Assembly (NCBI GenBank): GCA_031414695.1
Contig: JANNWG010000062.1
Location: forward strand, 62,001 to 126,000
Length of the DNA stretch: 64,000 nt
Direction: 5' to 3'
Source of the DNA: UKL13-2 sp031414695
Lineage (GTDB): Bacteria > Pseudomonadota > Gammaproteobacteria > Burkholderiales > Usitatibacteraceae
Notes under the pieces: generated by a model
Database searches by the model: none
What the model was told of the DNA's origin: nothing
What the model saw: the letters and a program-made list of their open reading frames with translations, nothing else
Shown: positions 26,213 through 33,795 of the stretch, in pieces
How positions within the stretch are numbered: the stretch's first letter is position 1
Layout: each line of letters starts with the position of its first letter
Made by a program: the position numbers and the translations under genes

Positions 26213-28378
26213 ATGAAAAAAAATCATACCGTACCACTGTACTCACCATCGCCAATTTCTAAGCTCACTTTCGCAATTGCAGCCGTTACTTGTCTTCAAG
26301 TCCAGTTTGTTCAAGCCCAAAATGTAACAAACGCTGAGACTACAAAAGACACCAAAGAGGCCGATAAAAAGCCAATCAAAACTGAAGAAATTCGCGTAAA
26401 CGCACAAATCGAAAAAGATGTCGGCTTCGCACCTACTGAGTCACAAACAGCCGGCAAATCACCCATGCGATTACTCGAAACGCCTCGCTCAATATCCATT
26501 GTGACGCGCGAGTTAATGGAGTCACGGCAAATCAATACTTTGCAGCAAGCACTACAAACCGTTGCTGGTGTTAGCCCCGTTACGTTTGGTCGACGTGGTT
26601 TTGACGACACCAATATTCGCGGCTTTCGCTCGACAGAATCCATTCTGATTGATGGGCTTGCCCAAAGTGCTGGTATGTGGACACGCATTCAACCCTATGG
26701 ATATGAGCGCTTTGAAGTCCTCAAAGGTGCGTCGTCAATCTTGTTTGGTCAAGTACAACCCGGTGGCTTAATCAATGTGGTGAGTAAACGACCAAGTCGA
26801 GAGGCATTTCGCGAGTTGTCTCTCAATGTAGGCTCATTTGGACATCAGCAAATAGCCTTTGATATTAACCAGCCATACACCGAATCAGGCCGCGGCGCAC
26901 TGCGCGTCAATGGACTTTATTCAGACGCAAATGATCCAACTGATCATGTTTATTTCCGTACCAAATGGCTTGCCCCTTCTATCTCATTTGACTTAGGTCG
27001 TAATACGGACTTAGTTATATTTGCTACTACCAACCAAGCCGTCTGGCTACGTCAACAAGGCGTGACCCCATTCGGTACATTGCTACCTAATATTAATGGC
27101 ACGATTCCTACATCGCGTTTTTCGGGTGAGCCAGGGTTTGGCCCATACGATGTAAGACGCAGTACCGGTGGCTACGCGTTCGAGCATCGTTTTTCAGATG
27201 CCATTGTGCTGCGTCAAAACGTGCGTTCAGAGCGCGAAGAGGGCATAGGCCGCTTCGTGAGTAACGGCGCCTTACAAGCAAATTTCCGCCTACAAAATCG
27301 CAATGTGTCGCTGCAAGAAATGGATTACTACTCAACAGCCACCGACACCTCCGTTTTAAGTACATTCAATACGGGCAATATCAAACATCAGCTTGTCACC
27401 GGCTTTGACGCACGCCGCGCACTTAGCTTATTGCGTAATCGCGCCTGCACCCTTGCCCCGCTCGATTTATTCAACCCCGTATATAACTTACCAGTTGTGT
27501 GTCCCGCAACGAGAAGTGCGGATGCGCCATCAACGTTAGATGTGCGTGCAGTGTACTTGCAAGATCAAATTAAATTTGCCCAAGGCTGGACGCTATTAGT
27601 CGGTGCACGACGTGATCGCTCTGAAGTTGATACCTTTAACCGCATTACCAACCGACAAACCGTGCAGTTGAGTCGTGCGACAACATTTTCTGGCGGGCTC
27701 GTTTATGAGTTTGTAAAAGGCTGGGCAGGTTATGTCAGCTATGCTGAATCCTTTTTACCCGTTGCGGGGCTTACCTTTGCGGGTAAGCCGTTTGACCCTG
27801 AGACAGGTGAACAGGTCGAGGCGGGCATCAAATTTGAAGGCATGGGCGGGCGCATGACGGGCTCTTTAGCGGTATTTGACCTGCGTCGGCAAAACGTCAC
27901 CACCGCTGACCCAGTCAATGTGAATTTTTCAGTACAAACTGGTGAGCAGCAAGCCAAAGGCATTGAACTCGAAACCGCAATAGACCTAACCAGTGGCTGG
28001 AAGGCCAATGCTTCTTTTACCTACACCGATACCAAAGTGACTAAGGACAATAACGGCGCTATTCTCGGCAAGCCAATAAACTTAACACCGAAACGTACTG
28101 CAGCACTGTGGGCGACTTATCGGCTGGCCGCATTTCCAGGCTTCACCGTTGGTTTTGGTGGCCGCTACACCTCTGATTTTGTCGGCACATTACCGTTTAC
28201 GCTGCCAGGTTATGTCGTTGTCGATACGTCCCTCATGTATCTAGGCCAAGGCTATCGAATCAACTTAAGTGCCAAAAATATTTTTGACAAAAAATATTAT
28301 GACGGCGCGATAAACGCCAACGTCGTTTCGCCTGCGCTACCGAGAAATTTCAGCGCCAGCGTTACTTGGTTTTTTTAA
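26213..28378 (+). CDS. TonB-dependent siderophore receptor
   Basis: A 721-residue outer-membrane receptor. Residues 1-36 form a signal peptide (LTFAIAAVTCLQVQFVQAQ). The plug domain runs from about 75 to 190, with ETPRSISIVTRELMESRQ, VTFGRRGFDDTNIRGFRS and VLKGASSILFGQVQPGGLIN, typical of the siderophore branch. The rest is the beta-barrel, ending in the terminal Phe required for assembly (SVTWFF). The ligand is not evident; no siderophore synthesis genes are nearby. It heads a set with a PepSY protein and two small membrane proteins. I saw no good Fur box in the 110 bases before it. Confidence 0.94.
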   Translation: MKKNHTVPLYSPSPISKLTFAIAAVTCLQVQFVQAQNVTNAETTKDTKEADKKPIKTEEIRVNAQIEKDVGFAPTESQTAGKSPMRLLETPRSISIVTRELMESRQINTLQQALQTVAGVSPVTFGRRGFDDTNIRGFRSTESILIDGLAQSAGMWTRIQPYGYERFEVLKGASSILFGQVQPGGLINVVSKRPSREAFRELSLNVGSFGHQQIAFDINQPYTESGRGALRVNGLYSDANDPTDHVYFRTKWLAPSISFDLGRNTDLVIFATTNQAVWLRQQGVTPFGTLLPNINGTIPTSRFSGEPGFGPYDVRRSTGGYAFEHRFSDAIVLRQNVRSEREEGIGRFVSNGALQANFRLQNRNVSLQEMDYYSTATDTSVLSTFNTGNIKHQLVTGFDARRALSLLRNRACTLAPLDLFNPVYNLPVVCPATRSADAPSTLDVRAVYLQDQIKFAQGWTLLVGARRDRSEVDTFNRITNRQTVQLSRATTFSGGLVYEFVKGWAGYVSYAESFLPVAGLTFAGKPFDPETGEQVEAGIKFEGMGGRMTGSLAVFDLRRQNVTTADPVNVNFSVQTGEQQAKGIELETAIDLTSGWKANASFTYTDTKVTKDNNGAILGKPINLTPKRTAALWATYRLAAFPGFTVGFGGRYTSDFVGTLPFTLPGYVVVDTSLMYLGQGYRINLSAKNIFDKKYYDGAINANVVSPALPRNFSASVTWFF

Positions 28379-28405
28379 GCACCGACTAATAAATATGGAG
28401 CCGGT

Positions 28406-29572
28406 ATGAATCAACGTCAATTGTCTATTCTCTACTCGCTACACTCTTGGGCGGGTGTGGTTACGGGATTACTCCTATTTATTATTTGTTTTTCAGGCGC
28501 GGTGGTGGTGTTCAAAAATGAAATCGATTTATGGGCAAACCCATCGTTAAAAGACATGCCGCGCGTGGCGCAGCCGATTGGTGTTGATGCAGTAATAGCC
28601 GATGCAAAACGTAAGTATCCGCTGCATACAATCGAAAATATTGTTGTGCCGAATGAGATTTACCCGAATTATTTTGTCTTTCTGAAAGAGGGTAAAAACG
28701 AGCGCATCAAATACGCTGCACGCGCTGATACTGGTGAATTGACGCAGCCTGTTGAGAGTCAACTCGGCCAGTACATTCGCGTACTGCATGTATTTTTGTT
28801 TTTTGGCCCGCGCTGGATTGTTGGTTTTCTCGGTGTGGCGATGCTGGTGCTAATTGGCACTGGTATTTTTATACATACCAAAATTGTTAAAGAGCTCTAC
28901 ACGCAGCGCTGGCGACGCAGCTTTCGTTTAGTCGCCTCTGACCTTCACAAGGTCGCCGGCATTTGGGGGCTAGGCTTTCACATCCTTATAGCCTTTACAG
29001 GCGCTTGGATTGGCCTAGCGCCCGTGTTCACGCGCGCCTATGATTTTGCGATGGCACCACCTGCTACTGAGGTGGCGATGAAAAAAGATAAAGCTTTCAA
29101 GGTTGATAAGGCAGATAAAGCACTATTGCCGATGTTAGCGGTTGATCCGCTGTTAACGAAGGCACGCACTGACTTGGCGGGGTTTGACATCACCAGCATG
29201 AGCGTTCAGCACGCTGGTAAAGCGAATGCGATTCTCCGCATCAATGGCAATCTTGATGATAATCTGGCGAGTACGGCGCACATTCATTATTCGATGGTTG
29301 ATGGCAAGATAATCAAAAAACATGATCCACGTGTGGAAGGGTTTTGGAGCCAAGCCAATAGCCTGATGGAGCCACTTCACTTTGGTGATTTCGGCGGTAT
29401 TGGACTAAAAATATTGTACTTTTTTCTTGGCATGACGCCTGCTATTTTGTCTCTGTCAGGCACGCTCTTATGGTTAGATAGGCGTAAAAAAATGCAGCGC
29501 GAATCTGCGTCGCTTGTGGGCATACCTGCATCGGATGTACCCGCTACATCACTAGGCGCCGCGCGTGTTTGA
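28406..29572 (+). CDS. PepSY-associated TM protein (siderophore-linked)
   Basis: A 388-residue inner-membrane protein: helix at about 13-35 (WAGVVTGLLLFIICFSGAVVV), a periplasmic PepSY-like part, helices at 140-160 and 195-215, a second periplasmic part and a final helix at about 345-365. Such proteins accompany ferric-siderophore receptors and some reduce ferric siderophores, but a haem or metal site cannot be assigned here. Its start lies 27 bases after the receptor stop, behind an AGCCGG-type site, so it is co-transcribed. The next gene overlaps its end. Confidence 0.85.
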   Translation: MNQRQLSILYSLHSWAGVVTGLLLFIICFSGAVVVFKNEIDLWANPSLKDMPRVAQPIGVDAVIADAKRKYPLHTIENIVVPNEIYPNYFVFLKEGKNERIKYAARADTGELTQPVESQLGQYIRVLHVFLFFGPRWIVGFLGVAMLVLIGTGIFIHTKIVKELYTQRWRRSFRLVASDLHKVAGIWGLGFHILIAFTGAWIGLAPVFTRAYDFAMAPPATEVAMKKDKAFKVDKADKALLPMLAVDPLLTKARTDLAGFDITSMSVQHAGKANAILRINGNLDDNLASTAHIHYSMVDGKIIKKHDPRVEGFWSQANSLMEPLHFGDFGGIGLKILYFFLGMTPAILSLSGTLLWLDRRKKMQRESASLVGIPASDVPATSLGAARV

Positions 29573-30428
29573 GCGCACGATGATTGGGCTTTATGCTGGG
29601 CTCATGCCGGCTTTCACGGCGGTATGTGTTGCCGCACTTGTGCTGGGTAAAGACTTCGACTTACTGGGCAAAAAATTTAACCATGGCCCTTGGGTATTGG
29701 TATTTTGTTGGCTCGCTATATCGCTGCTAATCGCGCTAATCAAACGGCCAGTGACAGCATGGCGCGCTGGCCTCTACAGTAGCGCGTGTGTGCTTTTTAT
29801 CGGCGGTGTTGCAGGCATATTAAGCAGTGCGCCGCACAGTGAAATATTTTTACTTAGCCTGTGCTTGCTAGCAATATCATTGATTGCAACTGCCATGATG
29901 ATTGGCGAAGATAAAGTCAAACGCCCCAAAGATAAGCCCGTTGCCGCATTCACATCTGTTGTTGATGTCGTTCCCACGGACGATATAAGCTCGCCTGCTA
30001 AGTCATATGTAGAGTCAATATTGAGCGCCGCTACATTTAACGCCAAACGCTGGTTGTATTATTTTTTATTTGGATGGGCTGCATTAGTGTTTGTCGAGTC
30101 ATTTCGATTCGCGCACATTATCGCGGTTGATCCACATCGTGGTGTAGGCATGTTTGGCGTGCTAATTGCGATACTGTTGCTCGTACCAGCTGCCTCAATT
30201 GTGACCTGGTGGCCGCGAGCAGCCAGCGTACTGTATGCCGTAGCACTAGGTATTTTTGTGTGGCTCTACACGCGCGCCGATTTAGCGCAACTCATTGTTG
30301 CAGTAGTTATCAGTAGCATATTAGTCGTCACGACATGGTTTTTAGCCAAGTCTGCTACAGAAAATATTGCGCTAGCTGGGTCAGCTGCGGCAACTGCGGC
30401 TACTGAGGCTACTGAGGCTGATACATGA
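29565..30428 (+). CDS. Polytopic membrane protein of the siderophore cluster
   Basis: A 287-residue protein with about eight predicted helices and a hydrophilic central loop (residues 108-160, EDKVKRPKDKPVAAF). I do not recognise a family. The frame allows a GTG start at 29565, overlapping the PepSY gene by 8 bases, or an ATG at 29580 (MIGLYAGLM). It overlaps the next gene by four bases (ATGA). Position inside the receptor-PepSY unit points to a role in iron or siderophore handling. Confidence 0.72.
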   Translation: MFERTMIGLYAGLMPAFTAVCVAALVLGKDFDLLGKKFNHGPWVLVFCWLAISLLIALIKRPVTAWRAGLYSSACVLFIGGVAGILSSAPHSEIFLLSLCLLAISLIATAMMIGEDKVKRPKDKPVAAFTSVVDVVPTDDISSPAKSYVESILSAATFNAKRWLYYFLFGWAALVFVESFRFAHIIAVDPHRGVGMFGVLIAILLLVPAASIVTWWPRAASVLYAVALGIFVWLYTRADLAQLIVAVVISSILVVTTWFLAKSATENIALAGSAAATAATEATEADT

Positions 30429-30772
30429 AAAGTTTTTTAGTGGGTATCGCTGTCTTGATGTTGAGCGTGGCAGGTATCGCCGCAACATTTGCCGCGTCAA
30501 ACGCGCGCGCTGTTCAAATTGCCGCGCCTAGCGCGTGGTTTAAGCGTTATGGCGCACTAATAGCAGCTGCTGTATTGGTAATTGAAAGCCTATTTGCGGT
30601 GCACCTACTTGGCATCATGGCAGGCGTGTTTGTGGTGCTATCGGCATGGATGATTGGCGGGCTATTTTTTATATATGCCGTTAATGCATGGCCTGTAATG
30701 TCAATGCGTTTCGCATTGATCGGTGGCGGCGTGGGGGTTGTGGGTGCTGCACTCACCACGCTAATTTCTTAA
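30425..30772 (+). CDS. Small membrane protein, DUF3325-like
   Basis: A 115-residue protein with three predicted helices, about 4-24, 44-80 (long or split) and 92-113. Size, membrane pattern and place at the end of a TonB-receptor/PepSY unit match the DUF3325-type proteins of siderophore clusters, but the assignment is by context more than by motif. Translation is coupled to the preceding gene through ATGA. A 12-bp hairpin follows the stop. Confidence 0.65.
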   Translation: MKSFLVGIAVLMLSVAGIAATFAASNARAVQIAAPSAWFKRYGALIAAAVLVIESLFAVHLLGIMAGVFVVLSAWMIGGLFFIYAVNAWPVMSMRFALIGGGVGVVGAALTTLIS

Positions 30773-30796
30773 AAGCACGGTTATAAATTTAACGCT

Positions 30797-30828
30797 GCCG
30801 TTGTTTCCATCTATGCGGAAACAACGGC
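30797..30828. terminator. Convergent hairpin between the siderophore unit and azurin
   Basis: Stem GCCGTTGTTTCC / GGAAACAACGGC, 12 bp without mismatch, with an 8-base loop. The flanks are only weakly T-rich, so it is a likely but not textbook terminator for the two converging genes. Confidence 0.65.
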
Positions 30829-30844
30829 GTTTAACTATGCAACC

Positions 30845-31318
30845 TTACGGCACTAATTTAAGCGTGCCCTTCATTAGCGACGCATGTCCCGGGAATGTGC
30901 AAAAAAATGCATAAGCATCTTTATCATTTAAGGCGCTGACTTTTAGCGTAGTAGTGGTGGTTTCGCCGCCGCCGATCATCTTGGTATAAGCCAAGACGCG
31001 CGTGTCTTTTGGTTTCACATATTCATTTGCAATACCAGCCGTGATGCCATCAGTGTTCACGGCTGCCATGTCTGCGGTTTTTGCAATGGCAAGGTTGTGT
31101 CCCATTGCCGCCTTTGGCATCTTGCCGACATGCTTAAGTGTGATGGTAAATTCTTTGCATTTTTTGCTGACGTCGATATTTTTAAGGTTGTACTGCATTT
31201 GATCTGTGCTTTCAACCGTTGCGGCACATGCCTGTGCTGTGGCAGTTGATGCCGCAAAAATTGATAGTGATGCGGCTGCTATTGATAAAACGAACTGATG
31301 TAAAAACTGGGATTTCAT
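30845..31318 (-). CDS. Azurin, periplasmic blue copper protein
   Basis: Azurin carries single electrons in the periplasm. The 157-residue precursor has a signal peptide (about 1-29, ending STATAQA). Copper ligands are complete: His74 (AMGHNLAI), Cys140 and His145 in FFCTFPGHASLM, and the axial Met149. Cys31 and Cys54 fit the conserved azurin disulfide. A Fur-like site lies about 100 bases upstream, so expression under iron limitation is plausible, where a copper carrier could replace a haem cytochrome. Confidence 0.95.
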   Translation of the reverse strand: MKSQFLHQFVLSIAAASLSIFAASTATAQACAATVESTDQMQYNLKNIDVSKKCKEFTITLKHVGKMPKAAMGHNLAIAKTADMAAVNTDGITAGIANEYVKPKDTRVLAYTKMIGGGETTTTTLKVSALNDKDAYAFFCTFPGHASLMKGTLKLVP

Positions 31319-31414
31319 GTTGTCTCCATTGGTTTGATGTAACGCACTGGCTGTATGCCATTGTTAGTCAGTAACGACGTACCTTACGTAAAGTTTACAC
31401 ACAAAATTTGTGAA

Positions 31415-31429
31415 TGAGAATGATTATTG
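31415..31429 (-). promoter_or_regulatory. Fur-like box upstream of azurin
   Basis: TGAGAATGATTATTG matches the 15-base core TGAGAATNATTCTCA at 12 positions. It is about 97 bases before the azurin start and more than 300 before hemP, which has its own better box, so azurin is the likelier target. Confidence 0.6.
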
Positions 31430-31468
31430 TTGTAAAAATAATGACGATATTGAACGTTAAATATTGAA

Positions 31469-31486
31469 CTAGACCGCACGGTCTAG
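31469..31486. promoter_or_regulatory. 18-bp perfect palindrome, TetR-type operator candidate
   Basis: CTAGACCG-CA-CGGTCTAG. TAGACCG...CGGTCTA palindromes are typical of TetR/AcrR operators. No regulator gene adjoins it; the only TetR gene in the window is over 20 kb away. Confidence 0.5.
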
Positions 31487-31650
31487 ATCGTCAATTAAAT
31501 AGCGTTTGGCTGGCAAAGCCCGCTAATAGGCGCATTCAGAGGGCTGCTTGCACGCGTGGGCGTGCAGACTATGCCTGCTAGTGTTCCATATCAACAAACT
31601 GCGATATTTAAAAATAACAAATAAATAACAAAAAAAGCTGAAAAATAGCG

Positions 31651-31680
31651 TTGACAATGAGAATGATTCTCAATTAACAT
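31651..31680 (+). promoter_or_regulatory. hemP promoter overlapped by a perfect Fur box
   Basis: A consensus -35 TTGACA (31651-31656) and a weak -10 (TTAACA at 31674 or TAACAT at 31675) enclose TGAGAATGATTCTCA (31658-31672), an exact 7-1-7 Fur site. Iron-loaded Fur bound here would block RNA polymerase. Confidence 0.88.
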
Positions 31681-31763
31681 ACATTTGTTAGTTAAATCTT
31701 ACGCCTAGCGCATGCGGCATGTAACAGCGCCAAAAAAATCATTTTCATACGACAAGGAAAATC

Positions 31764-31964
31764 ATGATCTCAAGTTCAACGCTCAGGTTGCCGCAGTCTT
31801 TGCATGTGGCAACAGCAACAGCAACGCAATTGCCGACGCAAACTATCCCTCGTATTGAGAGTCAACAATTGTTTGGCAATAGCGCTTTGATTTACATTGG
31901 CCACAACGGCGAGCAATATCGCTTGCAACGCACACGTGCGAATAAATTGATTTTGACTAAATGA
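31764..31964 (+). CDS. hemP: Hemin uptake protein HemP
   Basis: A 66-residue protein whose C-terminal half carries the HemP pattern: SQQLFGNSALIYIGHNGEQY, then RLQRTRANKLILTK to the end. HemP-family proteins are Fur-controlled and needed for haem uptake; in some Burkholderia HmuP/HemP acts as an activator of the haem-uptake genes. It has a good AAGGA site 6 bases before the ATG and a perfect Fur box about 90 bases upstream. No haem receptor or transporter gene follows; instead an overlapping short ORF does. Confidence 0.9.
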   Translation: MISSSTLRLPQSLHVATATATQLPTQTIPRIESQQLFGNSALIYIGHNGEQYRLQRTRANKLILTK

Positions 31965-32113
31965 ATAGCGGCACTGAGCAATCGAGAAGGCTCTATACAC
32001 TCAACAAACCATCAGTATGGAAAAAGCGTGCCGCGCTTTATGCTGAGTTGTTATTTTGGGCGGCAGTATGTGGACTCATCTGGGTAATAGTCCCGTTACA
32101 GGCAAGCCATTAA
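31961..32113 (+). CDS. 50-residue membrane microprotein overlapping hemP
   Basis: The ATG overlaps the hemP stop (ATGA). The 50-residue product has a basic N-terminus (residues 1-29, with SRRLYTLNKPSVWKKRAALY) followed by one hydrophobic segment (LLFWAAVCGLIWVIVPL) and ends QASH. The tight coupling, the cationic start and the single clean membrane span suggest a real small membrane protein co-expressed with hemP under Fur. I do not recognise it. A hairpin repeat copy follows. Confidence 0.62.
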   Translation: MNSGTEQSRRLYTLNKPSVWKKRAALYAELLFWAAVCGLIWVIVPLQASH

Positions 32114-32127
32114 GAGATAAGTAAGTT

Positions 32128-32196
32128 TGATAAATTCGTTTATTGGCGGGCGTTTTGGAGCTAAAAATCTTGAAAACGCCCGCCAATAAATGACTT
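32128..32196. repeat. 67-bp intergenic hairpin repeat, copy 8 (best stem)
   Basis: TATTGGCGGGCGTTTT (32141-32156) and AAAACGCCCGCCAATA (32173-32188) form a 16-bp perfect stem. It lies between two converging genes, the hemP unit and the HAMP protein gene, and could end transcripts from both sides. Confidence 0.85.
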
Positions 32197-32203
32197 TACA
32201 CAT

Positions 32204-32256
32204 AAGTTCTGCGTTTTCAAGATATGTAGCCCTAAATGCCCAGCAATAAACAAGTT
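32204..32256. repeat. 67-bp hairpin repeat, truncated copy 9
   Basis: Starts 7 bases after copy 8. It keeps GCGTTTTCAAGAT on the left and GCCCAGCAATAAACAAGTTT on the right, six bases before the stop of the HAMP protein gene. Confidence 0.55.
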
Positions 32257-32262
32257 TATTAA

Positions 32263-32955
32263 CTAGCGTTTCAACAGCTTGATGGCTTCTTCTGTGCTGC
32301 GGCGTAAACGATTAAATGCGACGCCCAATACGCTGATTTCATCGTTATTCGTAGGCCGAAATTCGGGCACTGAAAAATTACCAATCGAGACGGCATCAGC
32401 ACGAGCGGACATTTCCGCGACAGGGCGTACGATCAATCTGTCTAGCAAAATATTGAGCACAATAAAGACGGCTAAAAATACCACGCCAAGCGAGCTTAAA
32501 AATGTGGTGAGCGCTAGTGTGGCGCTCATGGTGATGGTGTTGTAATCAATAACGATGCTGCGAATACGCGGCGCTTGATCAGTGACGCGAATTTGTCTTA
32601 GCAACACGAGTTTGGCTGCACCAGAAGCATTGAAAAATTTATCGGTGAGTGCATTTTGGCCTTGGCTGTTGGTGCTGAGTAGTTTTCGTACAGCTTCACC
32701 TTCAACGCCTGACTGTATGTCGGACTCGTCAAACTCTCGTACTTTCATGTCAACGATGCGAGAGCCTAAGCCACTCGCTATGCGCGAGTCAATGTTAGCG
32801 ATAGCCGTTGCATCGAGCACCATATTAGCGACGCGCTTTGCATCATCTACTGCCTGTGTTTGTAAATAGCGATTTGCAATGACCGCCACAGTCGCAAATC
32901 CTGCTATAAAAATCGCGACCAAAATTAAATTAAATTTGAGCCGTAAGCCCATCAA
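32263..32955 (-). CDS. HAMP-domain membrane sensor without output domain
   Basis: A 230-residue protein: helix at about 8-28, a periplasmic domain to about 145 that resembles the Tll0287-like/DUF3365 sensor type in layout but lacks a CxxCH haem motif, a second helix at about 147-170, and a HAMP domain (LIVRPVAEMSARADAVSIGNF through NDEISVLGVAFNRLRRS), ending five residues after HAMP. No kinase, cyclase or chemoreceptor module follows, so a signal must be passed to a separate partner. The gene upstream, 33 bases away on the same strand, is the obvious candidate. Fold assignment of the periplasmic part is tentative. Confidence 0.8.
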   Translation of the reverse strand: MMGLRLKFNLILVAIFIAGFATVAVIANRYLQTQAVDDAKRVANMVLDATAIANIDSRIASGLGSRIVDMKVREFDESDIQSGVEGEAVRKLLSTNSQGQNALTDKFFNASGAAKLVLLRQIRVTDQAPRIRSIVIDYNTITMSATLALTTFLSSLGVVFLAVFIVLNILLDRLIVRPVAEMSARADAVSIGNFSVPEFRPTNNDEISVLGVAFNRLRRSTEEAIKLLKR

Positions 32956-32988
32956 ATTTTCCTTAGGATGTTATTTATTACAACAAAA

Positions 32989-33558
32989 TTAATGCGCGTG
33001 CCAGGTTCCGTTGCCGGTGCGAACGCTTAAGAAAAAACTATCACGCTCTTCTGGTGTGCGCAGGTGGCCGGCTAAACGCTCAAAAAATTCACGTGAATTT
33101 TTTGACGCAGCCGCATAGCGTGATACCAGCACGCCTGCTAATGGGCCGATGATGGGCGCCAGTGCTGCCTCGCCGCGTTGGGCTAATTCAGCCGTCACGG
33201 GTGTGGCAGGGCGATTGTTGCCTTCTGCATCGGTTTCGAGCAGTGCCGCACTTTCTAGATTTGTCAGTGGCAATGACGATTCATTGGTGTGACTTAATTC
33301 TTCTTGATAGTCATTTACGATACGCTTGCCGGATTTCATAAACACTTCGCGCTTGGCCATATCATCTATGTGATTCGCAACATGGCGCAGTAGCTCATTT
33401 ACATTATCGGAGCCGCGCGCTGCTCGCTTAACTGTTGTGATGGAATAGGGGCCTAAAAACGGCAGTAGCGCGCGCGTTAGGTCAGCCAAAAGACCAGGGT
33501 CAAATGTATTCAGGCTTTCGTCTGGTGTTTGAGCAGATGTGTTGGTAATTTTTTGCAT
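32989..33558 (-). CDS. Two-repeat helical protein paired with the HAMP sensor
   Basis: A 189-residue soluble protein with an internal duplication: LLADLTRALLPFLGPYSITT... with HVANHIDDMAKREVFM (about 22-80) and QRGEAALAPIIGPLAGVL... with RLAGHLRTPEERDSFF (about 126-180). Each repeat has the pattern L-x-P-(L/I)-(I/L)-GP followed by a helix and an H-(I/L)-x-(D/T)-x-x-(E/K)-R-x-x-F end. Similar units, from memory, occur at the C-terminus of bacterial Ser/Thr kinases (DUF8082-like). No catalytic residues are evident. It precedes the HAMP sensor gene and probably acts with it. Confidence 0.65.
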   Translation of the reverse strand: MQKITNTSAQTPDESLNTFDPGLLADLTRALLPFLGPYSITTVKRAARGSDNVNELLRHVANHIDDMAKREVFMKSGKRIVNDYQEELSHTNESSLPLTNLESAALLETDAEGNNRPATPVTAELAQRGEAALAPIIGPLAGVLVSRYAAASKNSREFFERLAGHLRTPEERDSFFLSVRTGNGTWHAH

Positions 33559-33795
33559 GTTCTGTTAGGGGGTTTAGTGTTTCAAGTGATGCGCCACTTC
33601 TGCACCCAAATTGTTTTTTTTCTTAGTACTGTTACATTACTTAGGATTTTGACTGTGATTTAACATTTAGTCACTAATTAACTATATTTTGTGGGCGAAT
33701 TCCGCGAAATAACACGATTAGGGGGTGGGCGAATTGGTAAATAGTAAGCAAAAATCGCGCCTCCTCTTTATTGTCTACGCCAAACGTGTCGAATA

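Larger units (their letters stand above)
31319..31763. other. 445-base azurin-hemP intergenic region
   Basis: Divergent control region. It contains, from left to right, a CACAAAATTTGTG palindrome (31400-31412), a Fur-like site (31415-31429), the palindrome CTAGACCG-CA-CGGTCTAG (31469-31486), a small GCACGC/GCGTGC hairpin near 31550, and the hemP promoter with a perfect Fur box (31651-31680). No gene was seen in it. Confidence 0.7.
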
